DNA of 64,000 nucleotides from Pseudomonadota bacterium. GTDB taxonomy: Bacteria; Pseudomonadota; Alphaproteobacteria; Rhodobacterales; Rhodobacteraceae. The stretch covers positions 30,766-94,765 of the forward strand of contig JAJXZX010000014.1 in NCBI GenBank assembly GCA_021779835.1. Reading direction: 5' to 3'. Position 1 is the stretch's first letter; each line of letters starts with the position of its first letter. Under the pieces are notes generated by a model. The model was not told the origin of the DNA. It saw nothing but the letters and a program-made list of their open reading frames with translations, and made no database searches. Of this stretch, positions 26,046 through 36,447 are shown piece after piece. Both the position numbers and the translations under genes were made by a program.

Positions 26046-28394
26046 CTACCGTTCCTCTTGACCTGCTGAAGGTGTTTGCAACGGCGCGTTTTCCGCCGCC
26101 TTCTTGATTTTTACATCCGATCCACCGACGTTCCTGCGCGGCAAACGGATCACAGCCATAGCGCCAAAATGCGCATTGCCGGCAAACAGGGGGGCGTCCG
26201 TCAGTGAGAGCGAGCCCCCGTGTTCCTCGATAATCTTCTTCACAATTGGCAATCCCAGCCCGGTGCCTTGCGCGCGCGTTGTCACATAAGGCTCGAACAG
26301 GCGCGACCGGTCCTCTGGAAGGCCGATTCCGTTATCTGCAATCTCGATGACAACCGCGGTGTCCTCAACCCTCACCGTTACATGAACCACAGGTGAGTAG
26401 CCATTTGGAACGCCTTTTTCTACATAACTTTCAATCGCTTCACCAGCGTTCTTAATCAGGTTTGTGAGGGCCTGCGACATAAGCGTCGCGTCAAGGTCAA
26501 GCAAAATTTCGGCGTCAGGGATATCCGCAAGCAGACGCGCGCCGTGAAGGGCATTTTCCTGCAAGACGATTGCGTCCCGCACAAGCTGGATGAGATCTGT
26601 CTCGATCCGCTCGGGTTCAGGCATACGCGCGAACTTCGAAAATTCATCAACTATGCGTCGCAACCCATTGGTTTGCCTTATGATTACATCAGTATACTGA
26701 TCAAGGGACGCAACCTCGTCGCCGACCATCGGGCGGAACTTGCGCCGGATCCGTTCGGCGGACAGTTGGATCGGGGTCAAGGGGTTCTTGATTTCATGTG
26801 CGATGCGCCGCGCCACGTCGCCCCAGGCCGCCATACGCTGCGCACTCACCAAGTCTGTAACGTCATCGAAAGCGACCACATAGCCCTCCAGATGCCCGGA
26901 ATCGCTGCGGCGCATCGCCATGCGCACGAGAAGACTTTCAAGCCGCCCGTTGCGCGAAACCTTGATTTCCTCTTGCACGACGATGCTGGCACCGCTGCGC
27001 AGCCGCTCGAACAGGTGAACCAGTTCCGGGGCCGCGTGGCCAAGGTCACGGCCGTGATCGCGCCCTTCCTCGATGCCAAGCAACCGTTGCGCCGAGCGGT
27101 TGACGAAGTCGATCCGGCCCTGTGCGTCAAGTCCGATAACGCCGGCGGTAACCGACGACAGAACCGAGTCAAACTGACGCCGCCGCGCCTCGGTCTGGCG
27201 GTTGTTCTGGATCAGCGCCTCGCGCTGCCCCTTCAACTGCCGCGTCATCTGGTTGAAGATGCGGCCCAGCATGGCAATTTCATCGTCGCCCTCTTCCTCC
27301 TGCACCTGCACGTCCAGATCGCCGGCGCCGATCCGTTGCGCGGCACCCGCCAAACGCCCAACGGGGCGCGAAAGGCGCTCGGCAAACCAGAGGCCCAGCC
27401 ATATCGCCGCGAGGATGAGGATCAACGCAAAGCCCAGATAGAGCAGTCCGAACTCGAACAACAGGCGACCGCGTTGGCTCTCAAGTTGTTGATACAGGTG
27501 GACGGTCTGCTGGGTTTCATCCAGCAGTTTCAATATCTTGCCATCCACAACGCGCGAAACGTAGAGATAGCGGTCAACATACGGGGGCAGCGCGACCAGC
27601 GCGCGCAACTCGTTATTATTCCAATCGTCGATCAGAACCGTCTCGCCCTTTTGCGCCTTTGCAATGTCCGCGGCGGAGGGTGCCGCGTAATTGAAAAGGT
27701 AAGAGCGTTCGCCGCGCGCGCGGATCATGCCTTCGCCATTGATCACATAAGCACCCCGCAGGCCGCGCTGCACCTGTGTCTGACCGTCGGTCAGAAGCTG
27801 GCGCAAATCGCCGTCACCAACGAAGAAATTAGCGTCATGAGCCCGATCGAGAAATTGCGCGAGGGCGTCCGCATCCACCGTCAGATCGTGGCGATGTTCG
27901 CCCTCGTAGGCCTGCGCGGCTGAAAGCGAGTTGACGACGACGTCCCGCACCCGGTTGGAAAACCACCCCTCAAGCCCGACGTTGACGGTGAGAACCGCAA
28001 AAATCGCGACGAGGATGGTCGGCGTCAGCGCGATCACCACGAACACGCCGGTCAACCGCATATGCAGCCGCGACCCGGCGGACTGTGACCGTCGGTCGGA
28101 AATCATCCGTGCCACGCGGCGCAAAACCAGTGCGGCAACCACCAGCACATAGACGAGATCAAGCAGAAGAACGACGCGCAGAACCGGCGATGAAGCGCCT
28201 TGGCTCATCGGGCCGAACGCAAGGAAGGTAGCGAGCGCCGTGATGGGGCCCAGCGTGACCAGCGCGAGGGTCGACGCAGTCTGAAACCGGCGTTGCTTTC
28301 GCAGCCGGTTCAGGCCTTCCCATGTCCATTTACGCGCCGCCCGCTGCACGGGGTCCGCCCTCAATATGGGGATGCCAACGCATCCGTACCGCAT
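26046..28394 (-). CDS. ntrY: Membrane sensor histidine kinase NtrY
   Basis: 782 residues. Two N-terminal hydrophobic regions and a third TM near 320 bound a periplasmic sensor region; then HAMP (VGRLAGAAQRIGAGDLDVQV), PAS (FDSVLSSVTAGVIGLDAQGR), HisKA with [19 protein letters not shown] and a HATPase domain (GIGLPEDRS, GTGLGLPIVKKIIEEHGG). It phosphorylates NtrX. The start at 28394 lacks a strong ribosome-binding site, so the N-terminus may be a few codons off. Third-from-last gene of the dusB-ntr operon before hfq. Confidence 0.94.
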   Translation of the reverse strand: MRYGCVGIPILRADPVQRAARKWTWEGLNRLRKQRRFQTASTLALVTLGPITALATFLAFGPMSQGASSPVLRVVLLLDLVYVLVVAALVLRRVARMISDRRSQSAGSRLHMRLTGVFVVIALTPTILVAIFAVLTVNVGLEGWFSNRVRDVVVNSLSAAQAYEGEHRHDLTVDADALAQFLDRAHDANFFVGDGDLRQLLTDGQTQVQRGLRGAYVINGEGMIRARGERSYLFNYAAPSAADIAKAQKGETVLIDDWNNNELRALVALPPYVDRYLYVSRVVDGKILKLLDETQQTVHLYQQLESQRGRLLFEFGLLYLGFALILILAAIWLGLWFAERLSRPVGRLAGAAQRIGAGDLDVQVQEEEGDDEIAMLGRIFNQMTRQLKGQREALIQNNRQTEARRRQFDSVLSSVTAGVIGLDAQGRIDFVNRSAQRLLGIEEGRDHGRDLGHAAPELVHLFERLRSGASIVVQEEIKVSRNGRLESLLVRMAMRRSDSGHLEGYVVAFDDVTDLVSAQRMAAWGDVARRIAHEIKNPLTPIQLSAERIRRKFRPMVGDEVASLDQYTDVIIRQTNGLRRIVDEFSKFARMPEPERIETDLIQLVRDAIVLQENALHGARLLADIPDAEILLDLDATLMSQALTNLIKNAGEAIESYVEKGVPNGYSPVVHVTVRVEDTAVVIEIADNGIGLPEDRSRLFEPYVTTRAQGTGLGLPIVKKIIEEHGGSLSLTDAPLFAGNAHFGAMAVIRLPRRNVGGSDVKIKKAAENAPLQTPSAGQEER

Positions 28395-28449
28395 TATCTT
28401 GTAGCCGAGTTTTCGGCTGGCGCAGTTCTGCCACGCCTCTGTTGCGGTT

Positions 28450-29814
28450 TTACATCAATTTTCTGCGACGTGTCACGCGAATATCCAGATCGGTGATCTT
28501 CTTGCGCAAAGTATTTCGGTTGATGCCCAGCAGGTCGGCGCATTTCGCCTGATTTCCGGCAGTGGCGTCCAGCGCGATCTCAATCAGCGGCATTTCTATC
28601 TCGCGCAGGATTCGCTGATAGACGCCGGGCGGAGGCAGCGCGCCGCCGTGCAGGTCGAAATAACGCGTCAAATGTCGCGCGACCGAGGCCGAGAGTTTTT
28701 CACCCTCACCACCACCGCGCAGCGGCTCCATCGCGGGCTGACTTCCCAGCGCGGCCTCGACTTCGGCGCGGGTGATTTCCTCCTCGGACGAGGTGACTAC
28801 AAGGCGGCGCACGGTGTTTTCCAACTGGCGCACATTGCCGGGCCACGGAAACGCCCGGACCAATTCCATCGCCTCGGGCGAGAAGTGGCGGCGGGTGCCA
28901 ATCTCTCTGTCGCCGCGCACAAGGAAATGTTCGGCCAGCAGCGGAATGTCGTCAACCCGCTCCCGCAGCGCCGGAACCGAGATGGTCACACCGCCTAGGC
29001 GGTAGAACAGATCACGGCGGAAGGTGCCTGCCTCGATCCGGGCGGCAAGGTCGATCTGGCTGGTGGCCAAGACGCGGGGCGCGTTGTCGCCCAATGTGTC
29101 CAGCATCCGCACCACGCGGGCCTGCGCGTCGTCGTCGTAGTCTGACACCTCGTCGAACACCAGTGAGCCACCCTTGGCGCGGGCGATCACGGCAGCAGGG
29201 CCCTCGAGTCCGTCAATATCGGCGGCAGCCACCACGATGCAGGGCTGCGCGCGGCGGTCGGAAAAGTCATGGATGGCGCGCGCGATCAGCGATTTTCCGG
29301 TGCCAGACTCGCCCGTGATCAGCACCGGAAGATCGGTGTTCATCACCCGCGCAACCAGACGATAAAGCGCCTGCATCAAGGCGGTGCGCCCCACCAGCGG
29401 CAGGTCATCGCCTGCGGTGCGCACCTCTGCCACGCGCGGCACAACCCTGCGCTTTTGCTCCAACGCGCGGGCGGCGCGCTTCATCAGGTCGGGCAGATCG
29501 AACGGCTTGGGAAGGTAGTCATAGGCCTCGGCCTCGGCAGCCTGAATAGCCGTCATGATGGTGTTCTGCGCCGAGATCACGATCACTGGCAGGCCGGGGC
29601 GTTCCTTGGCGATGCGCGGCAGCGCTTCCAGCCCATTGCCGTCGGGCATCATCACGTCAGAGATGACAAGGTCGCCCTTCCCCTCTTCGACCCACCGCAT
29701 CAGCGTCATCAGGCTGGACGTCGCATGAACCTTGCAGCCCGCGCGCGTCAGCGCCTGCGTCAGAACCGTGCGGATGGTGCGATCGTCGTCGGCAACCAGA
29801 ACAGTGCCATCCAT
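28450..29814 (-). CDS. ntrC: Nitrogen regulator NtrC, Rhodobacter type without GAFTGA
   Basis: 454 residues. Receiver domain ([11 protein letters not shown]; acceptor Asp in [10 protein letters not shown]), AAA+ domain with Walker [10 protein letters not shown] and Walker [12 protein letters not shown], and a Fis HTH at the C-terminus ([20 protein letters not shown]). Between them the GAFTGA loop of sigma54 activators is missing: the region runs [19 protein letters not shown]. This matches R. capsulatus NtrC, known to activate sigma70 polymerase instead. Its ATG overlaps the end of ntrB. Confidence 0.96.
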   Translation of the reverse strand: MDGTVLVADDDRTIRTVLTQALTRAGCKVHATSSLMTLMRWVEEGKGDLVISDVMMPDGNGLEALPRIAKERPGLPVIVISAQNTIMTAIQAAEAEAYDYLPKPFDLPDLMKRAARALEQKRRVVPRVAEVRTAGDDLPLVGRTALMQALYRLVARVMNTDLPVLITGESGTGKSLIARAIHDFSDRRAQPCIVVAAADIDGLEGPAAVIARAKGGSLVFDEVSDYDDDAQARVVRMLDTLGDNAPRVLATSQIDLAARIEAGTFRRDLFYRLGGVTISVPALRERVDDIPLLAEHFLVRGDREIGTRRHFSPEAMELVRAFPWPGNVRQLENTVRRLVVTSSEEEITRAEVEAALGSQPAMEPLRGGGEGEKLSASVARHLTRYFDLHGGALPPPGVYQRILREIEMPLIEIALDATAGNQAKCADLLGINRNTLRKKITDLDIRVTRRRKLM

Positions 29815-30893
29815 CAGAGGGTCTCCTTGTCTTTGGGAACCACGGGCAGCGAAACGCGGAAAACGGTGCGTCCCGGAGCCGAGTCGACGGCGATCCAGCC
29901 GCCGTGGTCGGAAATGATCTTTGACACCAGCGCGAGGCCAAGGCCCGTTCCGTTTTCCCGCCCTGACACGAAAGGCTCGAACACGTCGCCTGCGATTTCG
30001 GGGGGAAGGCCGGGGCCGTCGTCGATAATCTCGACTTGCAGCGGCAGCGCATTACCGGTGCCGTCTTTGTGACGCACCCGCAGGGATTGCTCGTAAAAGG
30101 TATGGATACGGATGGTGCCACCCTTCGGCCCCGCCGCCTCGGACGCGTTTTTCAGCAGGTTAAGGAAGACCTGCAACAGCTGGTCGCCATCAGCCCACGC
30201 CAAGGGCAACGAGGGGTCGTAGTCCTCGATGATCTGCATGCGGGCGGCAAAACCGACCAGCGCCGATTTGCGGGCACGATCCAGCACGTCGTGAATATTG
30301 ACCGCGCGCCGGTCCAAGGGGCGCAGGTTGCCAAACTGCTCCACCTGCTCCAGCAGTTTGACGATGCGCCGGGTTTCCTCGACGATCAGGACGGTCAACT
30401 CTCGGTCCTCGGCATTGGCGTTCATCGAGATCAGTTGTGCAGCACCGGAAATCCCGGCGAGAGGGTTCTTGATTTCGTGGGCCAGCATCTCTGCCATGCC
30501 GATCGCCGATTTGGCGGCCGTATTGACGTGCATCGCGCGGCCCATGCGGTCGGCAATATCGCGCGAGGAGATCAGCAGCAGGATGATCTCTGGAGCGTCG
30601 TTCAGGGGGGCGAGTTGGATGTTGCACTGGATCGGCGGGCGGTCGCCGGTGCCCACATCCACGTCATTGATAAACAACGCCGCTTGGTTTTGCCGCACAC
30701 GGACAAAGGCCTCGTCCAGCGGCGCGTCAATCGCAAGACGGTCAAAAGCAGGCGTGCCGCGCAGGCTTTTGGCGGACGCGTTGAGAAAGGTTTCCGCCGC
30801 AGGGTTGGCATCCATGATGCGGTTGTCAGGGCCGATCAGGAACGAGGGAACCGGAAGCGAGGTCCAGATGATGCCGGGGGAAGGAATGGTCAT
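29814..30893 (-). CDS. ntrB: Nitrogen sensor histidine kinase NtrB (GlnL)
   Basis: 359 residues, soluble. N-terminal PAS domain ([17 protein letters not shown]), H box [19 protein letters not shown] box [11 protein letters not shown] and G boxes [10 protein letters not shown] and [12 protein letters not shown]. It phosphorylates or dephosphorylates NtrC according to PII signalling. Overlaps dusB by 4 bp upstream and ntrC downstream, so the three are translationally coupled. Confidence 0.96.
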   Translation of the reverse strand: MTIPSPGIIWTSLPVPSFLIGPDNRIMDANPAAETFLNASAKSLRGTPAFDRLAIDAPLDEAFVRVRQNQAALFINDVDVGTGDRPPIQCNIQLAPLNDAPEIILLLISSRDIADRMGRAMHVNTAAKSAIGMAEMLAHEIKNPLAGISGAAQLISMNANAEDRELTVLIVEETRRIVKLLEQVEQFGNLRPLDRRAVNIHDVLDRARKSALVGFAARMQIIEDYDPSLPLAWADGDQLLQVFLNLLKNASEAAGPKGGTIRIHTFYEQSLRVRHKDGTGNALPLQVEIIDDGPGLPPEIAGDVFEPFVSGRENGTGLGLALVSKIISDHGGWIAVDSAPGRTVFRVSLPVVPKDKETL

Positions 30894-31873
30894 GCGGCGA
30901 CCCTCGCGGTCTCGCGCAAAGCGCGGCGGATCAGGCGATGGATTTCCCTCGGCGCGGTCGAGGTCAGAATCGCGTGGCGGAGGGCCATGTCGCCCGCGGC
31001 CGCGTCAAGATACCAACCCAGATGCTTGCGCGCCGTGCGGAGGCCCAGATCAACGCCGTAGAACTCCAGCATCATCGTATGATGCTCAATGACGAGATCG
31101 GCCAGATCCGCGCCGCATGGCACCACGGGTTCCTTGGTGCCATACAACGCAGCAGCGATTTGCGCCAAAAGCCAAGGTCGCCCCTGCACACCCCGCCCAA
31201 CCATCACTCCATCGGCGCCGGACAAGCGCAAAGCCTCGGCAGCGGTGGCGGCGTCGGTGATATCGCCATTGGCGATGACCGGAATCATCACGGCCTCTTT
31301 CACCGCCCGGATCGCCGCCCAATCCGCCATGCCAGTGTAGAACTGGCAGCGCGTGCGCCCGTGAATGGTGATCATCGCGACCCCCGCCGCCTCTGCCCTA
31401 CGCGCCAACTCGGGCGCGTTCAACAGGTCGTCGTCCCAGCCCAGCCGCGTTTTCAGCGTTACGGGAACCTTCACCGCACCCACCACCGCCTCTATCAGGC
31501 TAAGCGCGTGGTCGAGGTCTTTCATCAGCGCAGAGCCGGAATAGCCGTTCGTCACCTTGCGCGCCGGGCATCCCATGTTGATGTCGATGATCCGCGCGCC
31601 CTGCCCTTCGACAAAGCGCGCCGCCTCGGCCATCCAATGCCCCTCGCGCCCCGCAAGTTGCACCGATGTAGCGGATTCGCCGAAGCCCAGCTCTGCCCTT
31701 GCACGCGCTAAAGGTCGCGCCTGCACGACCTCCTGGCTCGCCACCATTTCGCTGACCACCAGCCCCGCGCCAAAGCGGCCAACGATGCGCCGGAACGGCA
31801 GATCGGTGATGCCCGCAAGCGGTGCCAGCAGCACCGGCGGGTCAATCAAAATATCTGCCACCTTTATCGACAA
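30890..31873 (-). CDS. dusB: tRNA-dihydrouridine synthase (nifR3)
   Basis: 327 residues. FMN-dependent TIM-barrel enzyme reducing uridine in the tRNA D-loop. Motifs: LAPLAGITDLPFR at the N-terminus, INMGCPARKVTNGYSGSALM (catalytic Cys), TIHGRTRCQFYTG and VMVGRGVQGRPWL. The start codon is TTG at 31873 with AAGGA upstream. First gene of the ntr operon, the classical 'nifR3' position. Confidence 0.95.
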   Translation of the reverse strand: MSIKVADILIDPPVLLAPLAGITDLPFRRIVGRFGAGLVVSEMVASQEVVQARPLARARAELGFGESATSVQLAGREGHWMAEAARFVEGQGARIIDINMGCPARKVTNGYSGSALMKDLDHALSLIEAVVGAVKVPVTLKTRLGWDDDLLNAPELARRAEAAGVAMITIHGRTRCQFYTGMADWAAIRAVKEAVMIPVIANGDITDAATAAEALRLSGADGVMVGRGVQGRPWLLAQIAAALYGTKEPVVPCGADLADLVIEHHTMMLEFYGVDLGLRTARKHLGWYLDAAAGDMALRHAILTSTAPREIHRLIRRALRETARVAA

Positions 31874-31941
31874 GTGCCCAATCCTTCAGCGTCCCTGCTT
31901 CAGCTAGTCCTGACGTCGGCAAAAGGCAATTCGGCAGGCTG

Positions 31942-31953
31942 GACCAAGTGGTC
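31942..31953. promoter_or_regulatory. Possible operator in the dusB/ispDF gap
   Basis: GACCA-AG-TGGTC inverted repeat, resembling GntR-family half-sites, between two divergent operons. Short and possibly a chance match. Confidence 0.22.
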
Positions 31954-32061
31954 AAATCTGTGCATATGCCTATTTTTTAGGCTCTCATGCGCGATCCCTC
32001 CGCGCCATTGTCACGGCAACCGGCATCTCATAGACATATGACCGAACTCTGTGGAGCGCAC

Positions 32062-33201
32062 ATGACGACAGTTGCGATCATCGTAGCCGCGGGGCGTGGC
32101 TCTCGGGCCGGCGGTGGCGTGCCCAAGCAATGGCGGGCTTTGGGTGGGTCTGTCGTGCTGGCCCACAGCCTCGCCGCCTTTCGCGCGTCGCCGGATATCG
32201 ACAGAATTGTTGTGGTCGTGCATCCCGATGACATGCCGCGCGCGGCGGTTCTCGCAGCAGAGGGCATCACTTTCACCGCCGGGGGCGCGACAAGGGACGC
32301 GTCGGTGCGCAATGCTCTGGAAACGTTGGCGGATAGTGGCGCCACGCGCGTGCTGATCCATGACGGCGCGCGACCTTTGGTCAGCCCTGCGCTGATCGCC
32401 CGGATGATTTTGGCGCTTGACGAGGTGGTGGCTGCGGCGCCCGCACTTCCCGTCACCGATGCCTTGTGGCGCGGCGAGGACGGGCATGTCATCGGCACCG
32501 TCGCCCGCGACGGCCTGTATCGCGCGCAAACGCCGCAGGCCTTTGACTTCGCCGCCATCCTTGCCGCCCATCGCGCCCATCCCGGCGGGGCTGCCGATGA
32601 TGTCGAAGTTGCCCGTGCTGCTGGCCTTGACGTGACAATCATCGACGGGGATGAAGACAATATTAAGCTCACCTACCCCAGCGACTTCGTGCGGGCAGAG
32701 CGGATTTTGCGGGAGAGACGGATGGATATTCGCGCGGGCAATGGCTTTGACGTGCATGCGTTCGGGCCGGGCGATCATGTCTGGCTGTGCGGGGTCAAGG
32801 TGCCGCACGGACGCGGGCTGGTCGGCCATTCCGACGCCGATGTCGGAATGCACGCGCTGACCGACGCCATCTATGGCGCCTTGGCCGAGGGCGATATTGG
32901 CCGCCACTTTCCGCCGTCAGACCCGCAATGGAAAGGTGCCGCGTCGCACATATTTCTGACCCACGCCGTGCGCCTGATGCGCGAGCGGGGCTTTGCGCTT
33001 TCCAATTGCGATGTGACCTTGGTGTGTGAGCACCCGAAGATCGGCCCGCATGCCATTACGATGCAACAAGAATTGGCGAAAATCATGGAGGTGGACGTGA
33101 CCCGGATCAGCGTAAAGGCGACAACGTCAGAACGATTGGGTTTCACCGGCCGCGAGGAAGGCATCGCCGCATTGGCAACCGCCCTTCTGGTGACAGCATG
33201 A
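32062..33201 (+). CDS. ispDF: Bifunctional IspD-IspF isoprenoid enzyme
   Basis: 379 residues from the ATG at 32062 (GGAG upstream). The N-terminal IspD half has [15 protein letters not shown] and the [13 protein letters not shown] signature; the C-terminal IspF half begins at [17 protein letters not shown] (Asp and His metal ligands) with [16 protein letters not shown] and [14 protein letters not shown]. It makes CDP-methylerythritol and later the cyclodiphosphate in the MEP pathway. The fusion is typical of alphaproteobacteria. Overlaps pgpA by 4 bp. Confidence 0.97.
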   Translation: MTTVAIIVAAGRGSRAGGGVPKQWRALGGSVVLAHSLAAFRASPDIDRIVVVVHPDDMPRAAVLAAEGITFTAGGATRDASVRNALETLADSGATRVLIHDGARPLVSPALIARMILALDEVVAAAPALPVTDALWRGEDGHVIGTVARDGLYRAQTPQAFDFAAILAAHRAHPGGAADDVEVARAAGLDVTIIDGDEDNIKLTYPSDFVRAERILRERRMDIRAGNGFDVHAFGPGDHVWLCGVKVPHGRGLVGHSDADVGMHALTDAIYGALAEGDIGRHFPPSDPQWKGAASHIFLTHAVRLMRERGFALSNCDVTLVCEHPKIGPHAITMQQELAKIMEVDVTRISVKATTSERLGFTGREEGIAALATALLVTA

Positions 33202-33701
33202 GCCGCCTTGTCGCGACGGTCTTCGGCGTCGGCTACCTGCGCCCCGCCTCGGGAACTTGGGCCTCGGCTTTGGCCGTGATGGTCGGTTGGGGGATTGCGC
33301 TTTGGGTCGGCTTTCCGGCGCTGGTGCTGGCGACAGTGGCCGCCACCGCCGTAGGCTTCTGGGCCTGCGCGCGCGAACTGGCGGGGAAGCCGGGCGCGGA
33401 CCCGTCCGAGATCGTGATTGACGAAGTCGCGGGGCAATGGTTGACGCTTTGCTTTCCCGCCATGGGCTTTTGGATGCGCGGGGCCGACATGGTCTGGCCC
33501 GGCCCGCTCGCGGCGTTCCTGCTGTTCCGCCTGTTCGACATCTGGAAACCCGGCATCATCGGGCGTGCCGACCGGCGCGGCGATCCCGCTGGCGTGATGA
33601 TCGACGACCTTTGGGCGGGAGTGTTCGCAGGCATCGGCACCGTGATCCTGGCCGCCGCCTACCACGGCCCGATGATCTTTTCGCGCGTGATGGGCGGATG
33701 A
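33198..33701 (+). CDS. pgpA: Phosphatidylglycerophosphatase A
   Basis: 167 residues, a membrane enzyme removing phosphate from phosphatidylglycerophosphate. Motifs: [30 protein letters not shown] (acidic metal site), [18 protein letters not shown] and [17 protein letters not shown] overlaps with both ispDF and cinA show a tightly coupled three-gene operon. Confidence 0.95.
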   Translation: MSRLVATVFGVGYLRPASGTWASALAVMVGWGIALWVGFPALVLATVAATAVGFWACARELAGKPGADPSEIVIDEVAGQWLTLCFPAMGFWMRGADMVWPGPLAAFLLFRLFDIWKPGIIGRADRRGDPAGVMIDDLWAGVFAGIGTVILAAAYHGPMIFSRVMGG

Positions 33702-34183
33702 GCCTTGCGCGCGCCCAAAGCCTGCTGGCGCTCGCGCGGGCAAAGGGCGCGCGGATCGCAACGGCGGAAAGCTGCACCGGCGGTCTGATCTCTGGCGCGA
33801 TCACCGAGGTTGCGGGTTCGTCCGACATCTTCGATCGCGGCTTCGTCACCTATTCCAACGCCGCCAAGCAGGCAATGCTGAGCGTGCGCGCCGATACGCT
33901 GGCCACATTCGGCGCGGTATCCGAAGCGGTCGCGCGCGAGATGGCTGAGGGCGCGTTGGCGTTCTCTGACGCGACCATCGCGGTGTCCGTCACCGGCATC
34001 GCAGGCCCCGGCGGGTCCGAGTTCAAACCAGAAGGGCGCGTGTGCTTTGGCCTTGCGCAGCGCGGTCAGCCGACTTGGGTGGAAACCGTCGAGTTCGGCG
34101 CGCGTGGGCGACATCAGGTGCGCGCGGCGACGGTGGCGCATGCCTTGAATATGCTGCTGCACGCCCTGACCGCGCGGCGCTAG
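33698..34183 (+). CDS. CinA C-terminal family nicotinamide-nucleotide amidohydrolase (PncC)
   Basis: 161 residues: the stand-alone CinA C-terminal domain without the MoaB-like N-terminal half. Motifs: IATAESCTGGLISGAITEVAG, FVTYSNAAKQAML, GAVSEAVAREMAEGAL and TGIAGPGGS. It deamidates nicotinamide mononucleotide in NAD recycling. The ATG at 33698 overlaps the pgpA stop. Confidence 0.93.
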   Translation: MSLARAQSLLALARAKGARIATAESCTGGLISGAITEVAGSSDIFDRGFVTYSNAAKQAMLSVRADTLATFGAVSEAVAREMAEGALAFSDATIAVSVTGIAGPGGSEFKPEGRVCFGLAQRGQPTWVETVEFGARGRHQVRAATVAHALNMLLHALTARR

Positions 34184-34191
34184 GCGGCTCG

Positions 34192-34659
34192 TCAGCCTAT
34201 CGCCGCACGGGCGCCATAAAGCTCGACCGCGCGCCGCTCGAACGCCTTGACGACACGCTGCATCGCTTCGTTAAAGACCACGCCGATGATGCCCTGCAAA
34301 ATGGCGTTGCGGAATTCGAAATCCACGAAAAACTCGACGTCGCACCCGCCAACGGGCCGGTCGCGGAACGACCAGTTGGACCGCATGTGCTTGAACGGAC
34401 CGTCCAAATATTCGGTGTCGATCTTGTGGGTTTCCGGCCAAAGCGTCACGCGGCTGCCAAAGCGTTCGCGGAACACCTTGAACGAGATCACCAGATCGGC
34501 CTCCATCACCTCGCCCCCACCCGCGACAGGCGTGCGCGAACGGATGCGCGCCGCCGCCGTCCAAGGCAGGAACTTCGGGTACGAGGCGACATCGGCAACC
34601 AGATCGTACATTTCCTGTGCGGAATATGGCAGTGGCCGGATTTCGTGGTGCGTTGGCAT
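34192..34659 (-). CDS. COQ10/RatA-like START-domain protein
   Basis: 155 residues, single START/Bet-v1-like domain: PYSAQEMYDLVADVASYPKFLPW at the N-terminus, GPFKHMRSNWSF and a C-terminal helix (FNEAMQRVVKAFERRAVELYG). In alphaproteobacteria this is the ubiquinone-binding COQ10-like protein; E. coli RatA belongs to the same family. It probably aids ubiquinone delivery. Tail-to-tail with the CinA-domain gene. Confidence 0.9.
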   Translation of the reverse strand: MPTHHEIRPLPYSAQEMYDLVADVASYPKFLPWTAAARIRSRTPVAGGGEVMEADLVISFKVFRERFGSRVTLWPETHKIDTEYLDGPFKHMRSNWSFRDRPVGGCDVEFFVDFEFRNAILQGIIGVVFNEAMQRVVKAFERRAVELYGARAAIG

Positions 34660-34729
34660 AAGATTCCGAAAGTTTGATGACTTAGAGTGCAGACTTCGAT
34701 AGTTCTTGGTCCAAAATCAAGGGGCCGAG

Positions 34730-35278
34730 ATGCCGCAAAGACCTTATGTCATAGATCAGATGATTTCCGCCAAGGCGATTGCCGCGCGGGTAGAAGCGCT
34801 GGCGCACGAAATCACCGACCATTTCAGCGGAACCGACAAGCTGGTGGTGGTCGGCCTGTTGCGCGGCTCGTTCGTGTTCATTGCCGACCTTGTGCGCGAG
34901 ATCGACCTTCCGGTCGAAGTCGATTTCCTTGAGGCGTCAAGCTACGGCAACGCGATGGAAAGCTCGCGCGAGGTGCGTATTCTCAAAGACCTGCGCGGGG
35001 AAATTGCGGGGCGGGACGTGCTGGTGGTGGAAGATATCGTCGATACCGGCTTTACCCTCAGCCACGTTGTGCGCCTGCTGAAAAGCCGCGAGCCGAAGCG
35101 GATGAAGGTCTGCGCCCTGTTGGACAAGCCGACGCGGCGCGAGGTGGATATCAAGGCGGACTGGACCGGGTTTGAGATCCCCGATGAATTCGTGGTCGGC
35201 TACGGCATCGACTTTGCACAGCGCAATCGCAACTTGCCCTACATCGGCAAGGTTCGCTTTACCGACACGCCGACGTAA
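34730..35278 (+). CDS. hpt: Hypoxanthine phosphoribosyltransferase
   Basis: 182 residues from the ATG at 34730, which has AAGGGG 6 nt upstream; an in-frame ATG at 34706 precedes that site. Purine salvage enzyme converting hypoxanthine (and guanine) with PRPP to the nucleotide. PRPP loop [27 protein letters not shown] and [20 protein letters not shown] are family signatures. Confidence 0.95.
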   Translation: MPQRPYVIDQMISAKAIAARVEALAHEITDHFSGTDKLVVVGLLRGSFVFIADLVREIDLPVEVDFLEASSYGNAMESSREVRILKDLRGEIAGRDVLVVEDIVDTGFTLSHVVRLLKSREPKRMKVCALLDKPTRREVDIKADWTGFEIPDEFVVGYGIDFAQRNRNLPYIGKVRFTDTPT

Positions 35279-35409
35279 CCGGGTGCATGTGTATCGCAAT
35301 GCTGTGGGAGAAGCAGCCCGTAGGCCCATGTAGTCCGAGAGGCGTTGGCTGATTGGGCCCGTCGGGTGCCCTTCGCGCACAACCTCAGTAACACAGGCAG
35401 AATTTCACT

Positions 35410-36300
35410 ATGCGTCGTATTCTTGTCGCTGTCCTTGCCGTGTGCTTCGCGGGTGTGGGTGTTTTGTGGGGCGTGACCCGCCCCGATCCCCTGCCCGCAT
35501 CGGCGATGGCTGGCGTGACGGGCGACGCCAGGCATGGCGAGCAGGTGCTCTGGGCCGGCGGCTGCGCGTCGTGTCACGCGGCCAAGGGGGCCGAAGGGGC
35601 GGAACGGCTGAGGCTGGGTGGCGGGCAGCGGTTTGTGACGGCGTTTGGCACCTTTGTGGTGCCCAACATCTCGCCAGACCCCAGCGCCGGGATTGGCAAG
35701 TGGCGCGCCATTGACCTTGCCAATGCGATGCTACGCGGCCTCAACCCGGCGATGGAGCATCTTTATCCGGCGTTTCCGTATCCCTCCTACACCCATGCGA
35801 CGTTGCAGGATGTGGCCGACCTCAAGGCATTCCTCGACACGCTGCCCCCCGTCTCGACGCCGAGCGCGCCACATGAGCTGACCTTCCCGTTCTCGATCCG
35901 CCGGTTTGTCGGCATTTGGAAAGCGCTTTACCTGCGCGACACCTGGACCGTCCGCGGCGCGCTTTCCCCCGCCGCGCAGAGGGGGCGTTATCTAGTCGAA
36001 GCCTTGGCGCATTGCGGGGAATGTCACACCCAGCGCAATGCCCTTGGCGCGGTGCGGCGCGACCTTTGGTTGGCGGGGGCGCCCAACCCAGTTGGGACCG
36101 GGCGGGTTCCGAATATCACGCCGGGGAAACTTGACTGGTCAGAGGATGATATTGCGACCTATCTGACGACCGGGATGACGCCGTCTTATGACAGTGCAGG
36201 CCGGGATATGTCGGAGGTGGTGGAGAACATCTCCAAGCTGAGCGATGCTGACCGGGCCGATATCGCGGCCTATCTGAAGGCGGTTCCGGCGGTGAAATAA
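35410..36300 (+). CDS. Dihaem c-type cytochrome
   Basis: 296 residues. An N-terminal membrane anchor/signal (about 3-22) exports the protein to the periplasm. Two haem-binding CxxCH motifs: CASCH at 52-56 and CGECH at 202-206, each heading a cytochrome c domain with distal Met candidates (PAMEH, GMTPSY). It resembles the cytochrome subunits of membrane alcohol/aldehyde dehydrogenases, but no dehydrogenase gene is adjacent, so its electron donor is unknown. Confidence 0.9.
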   Translation: MRRILVAVLAVCFAGVGVLWGVTRPDPLPASAMAGVTGDARHGEQVLWAGGCASCHAAKGAEGAERLRLGGGQRFVTAFGTFVVPNISPDPSAGIGKWRAIDLANAMLRGLNPAMEHLYPAFPYPSYTHATLQDVADLKAFLDTLPPVSTPSAPHELTFPFSIRRFVGIWKALYLRDTWTVRGALSPAAQRGRYLVEALAHCGECHTQRNALGAVRRDLWLAGAPNPVGTGRVPNITPGKLDWSEDDIATYLTTGMTPSYDSAGRDMSEVVENISKLSDADRADIAAYLKAVPAVK

Positions 36301-36447
36301 GGGGGAGTTTGGCTGTGCAGCGCTGGTGTTCGCGGCCTGACGGATGAGTCCCTCCGCGCCATAAAGTGCAGACCACACGTTTCAGAGCGCCCACCCGGCG
36401 GTCAAGCGGCGCTCGGTTGGCAGCGGTGATGATCGTTGGTCGTGCCC

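Noticed and set aside
31987..36360. Shared CCCTCCGCGCCAT in two intergenic regions (about 31993 and 36349)
   Set aside because: Matches of this length are expected by chance in 64 kb of GC-rich DNA.
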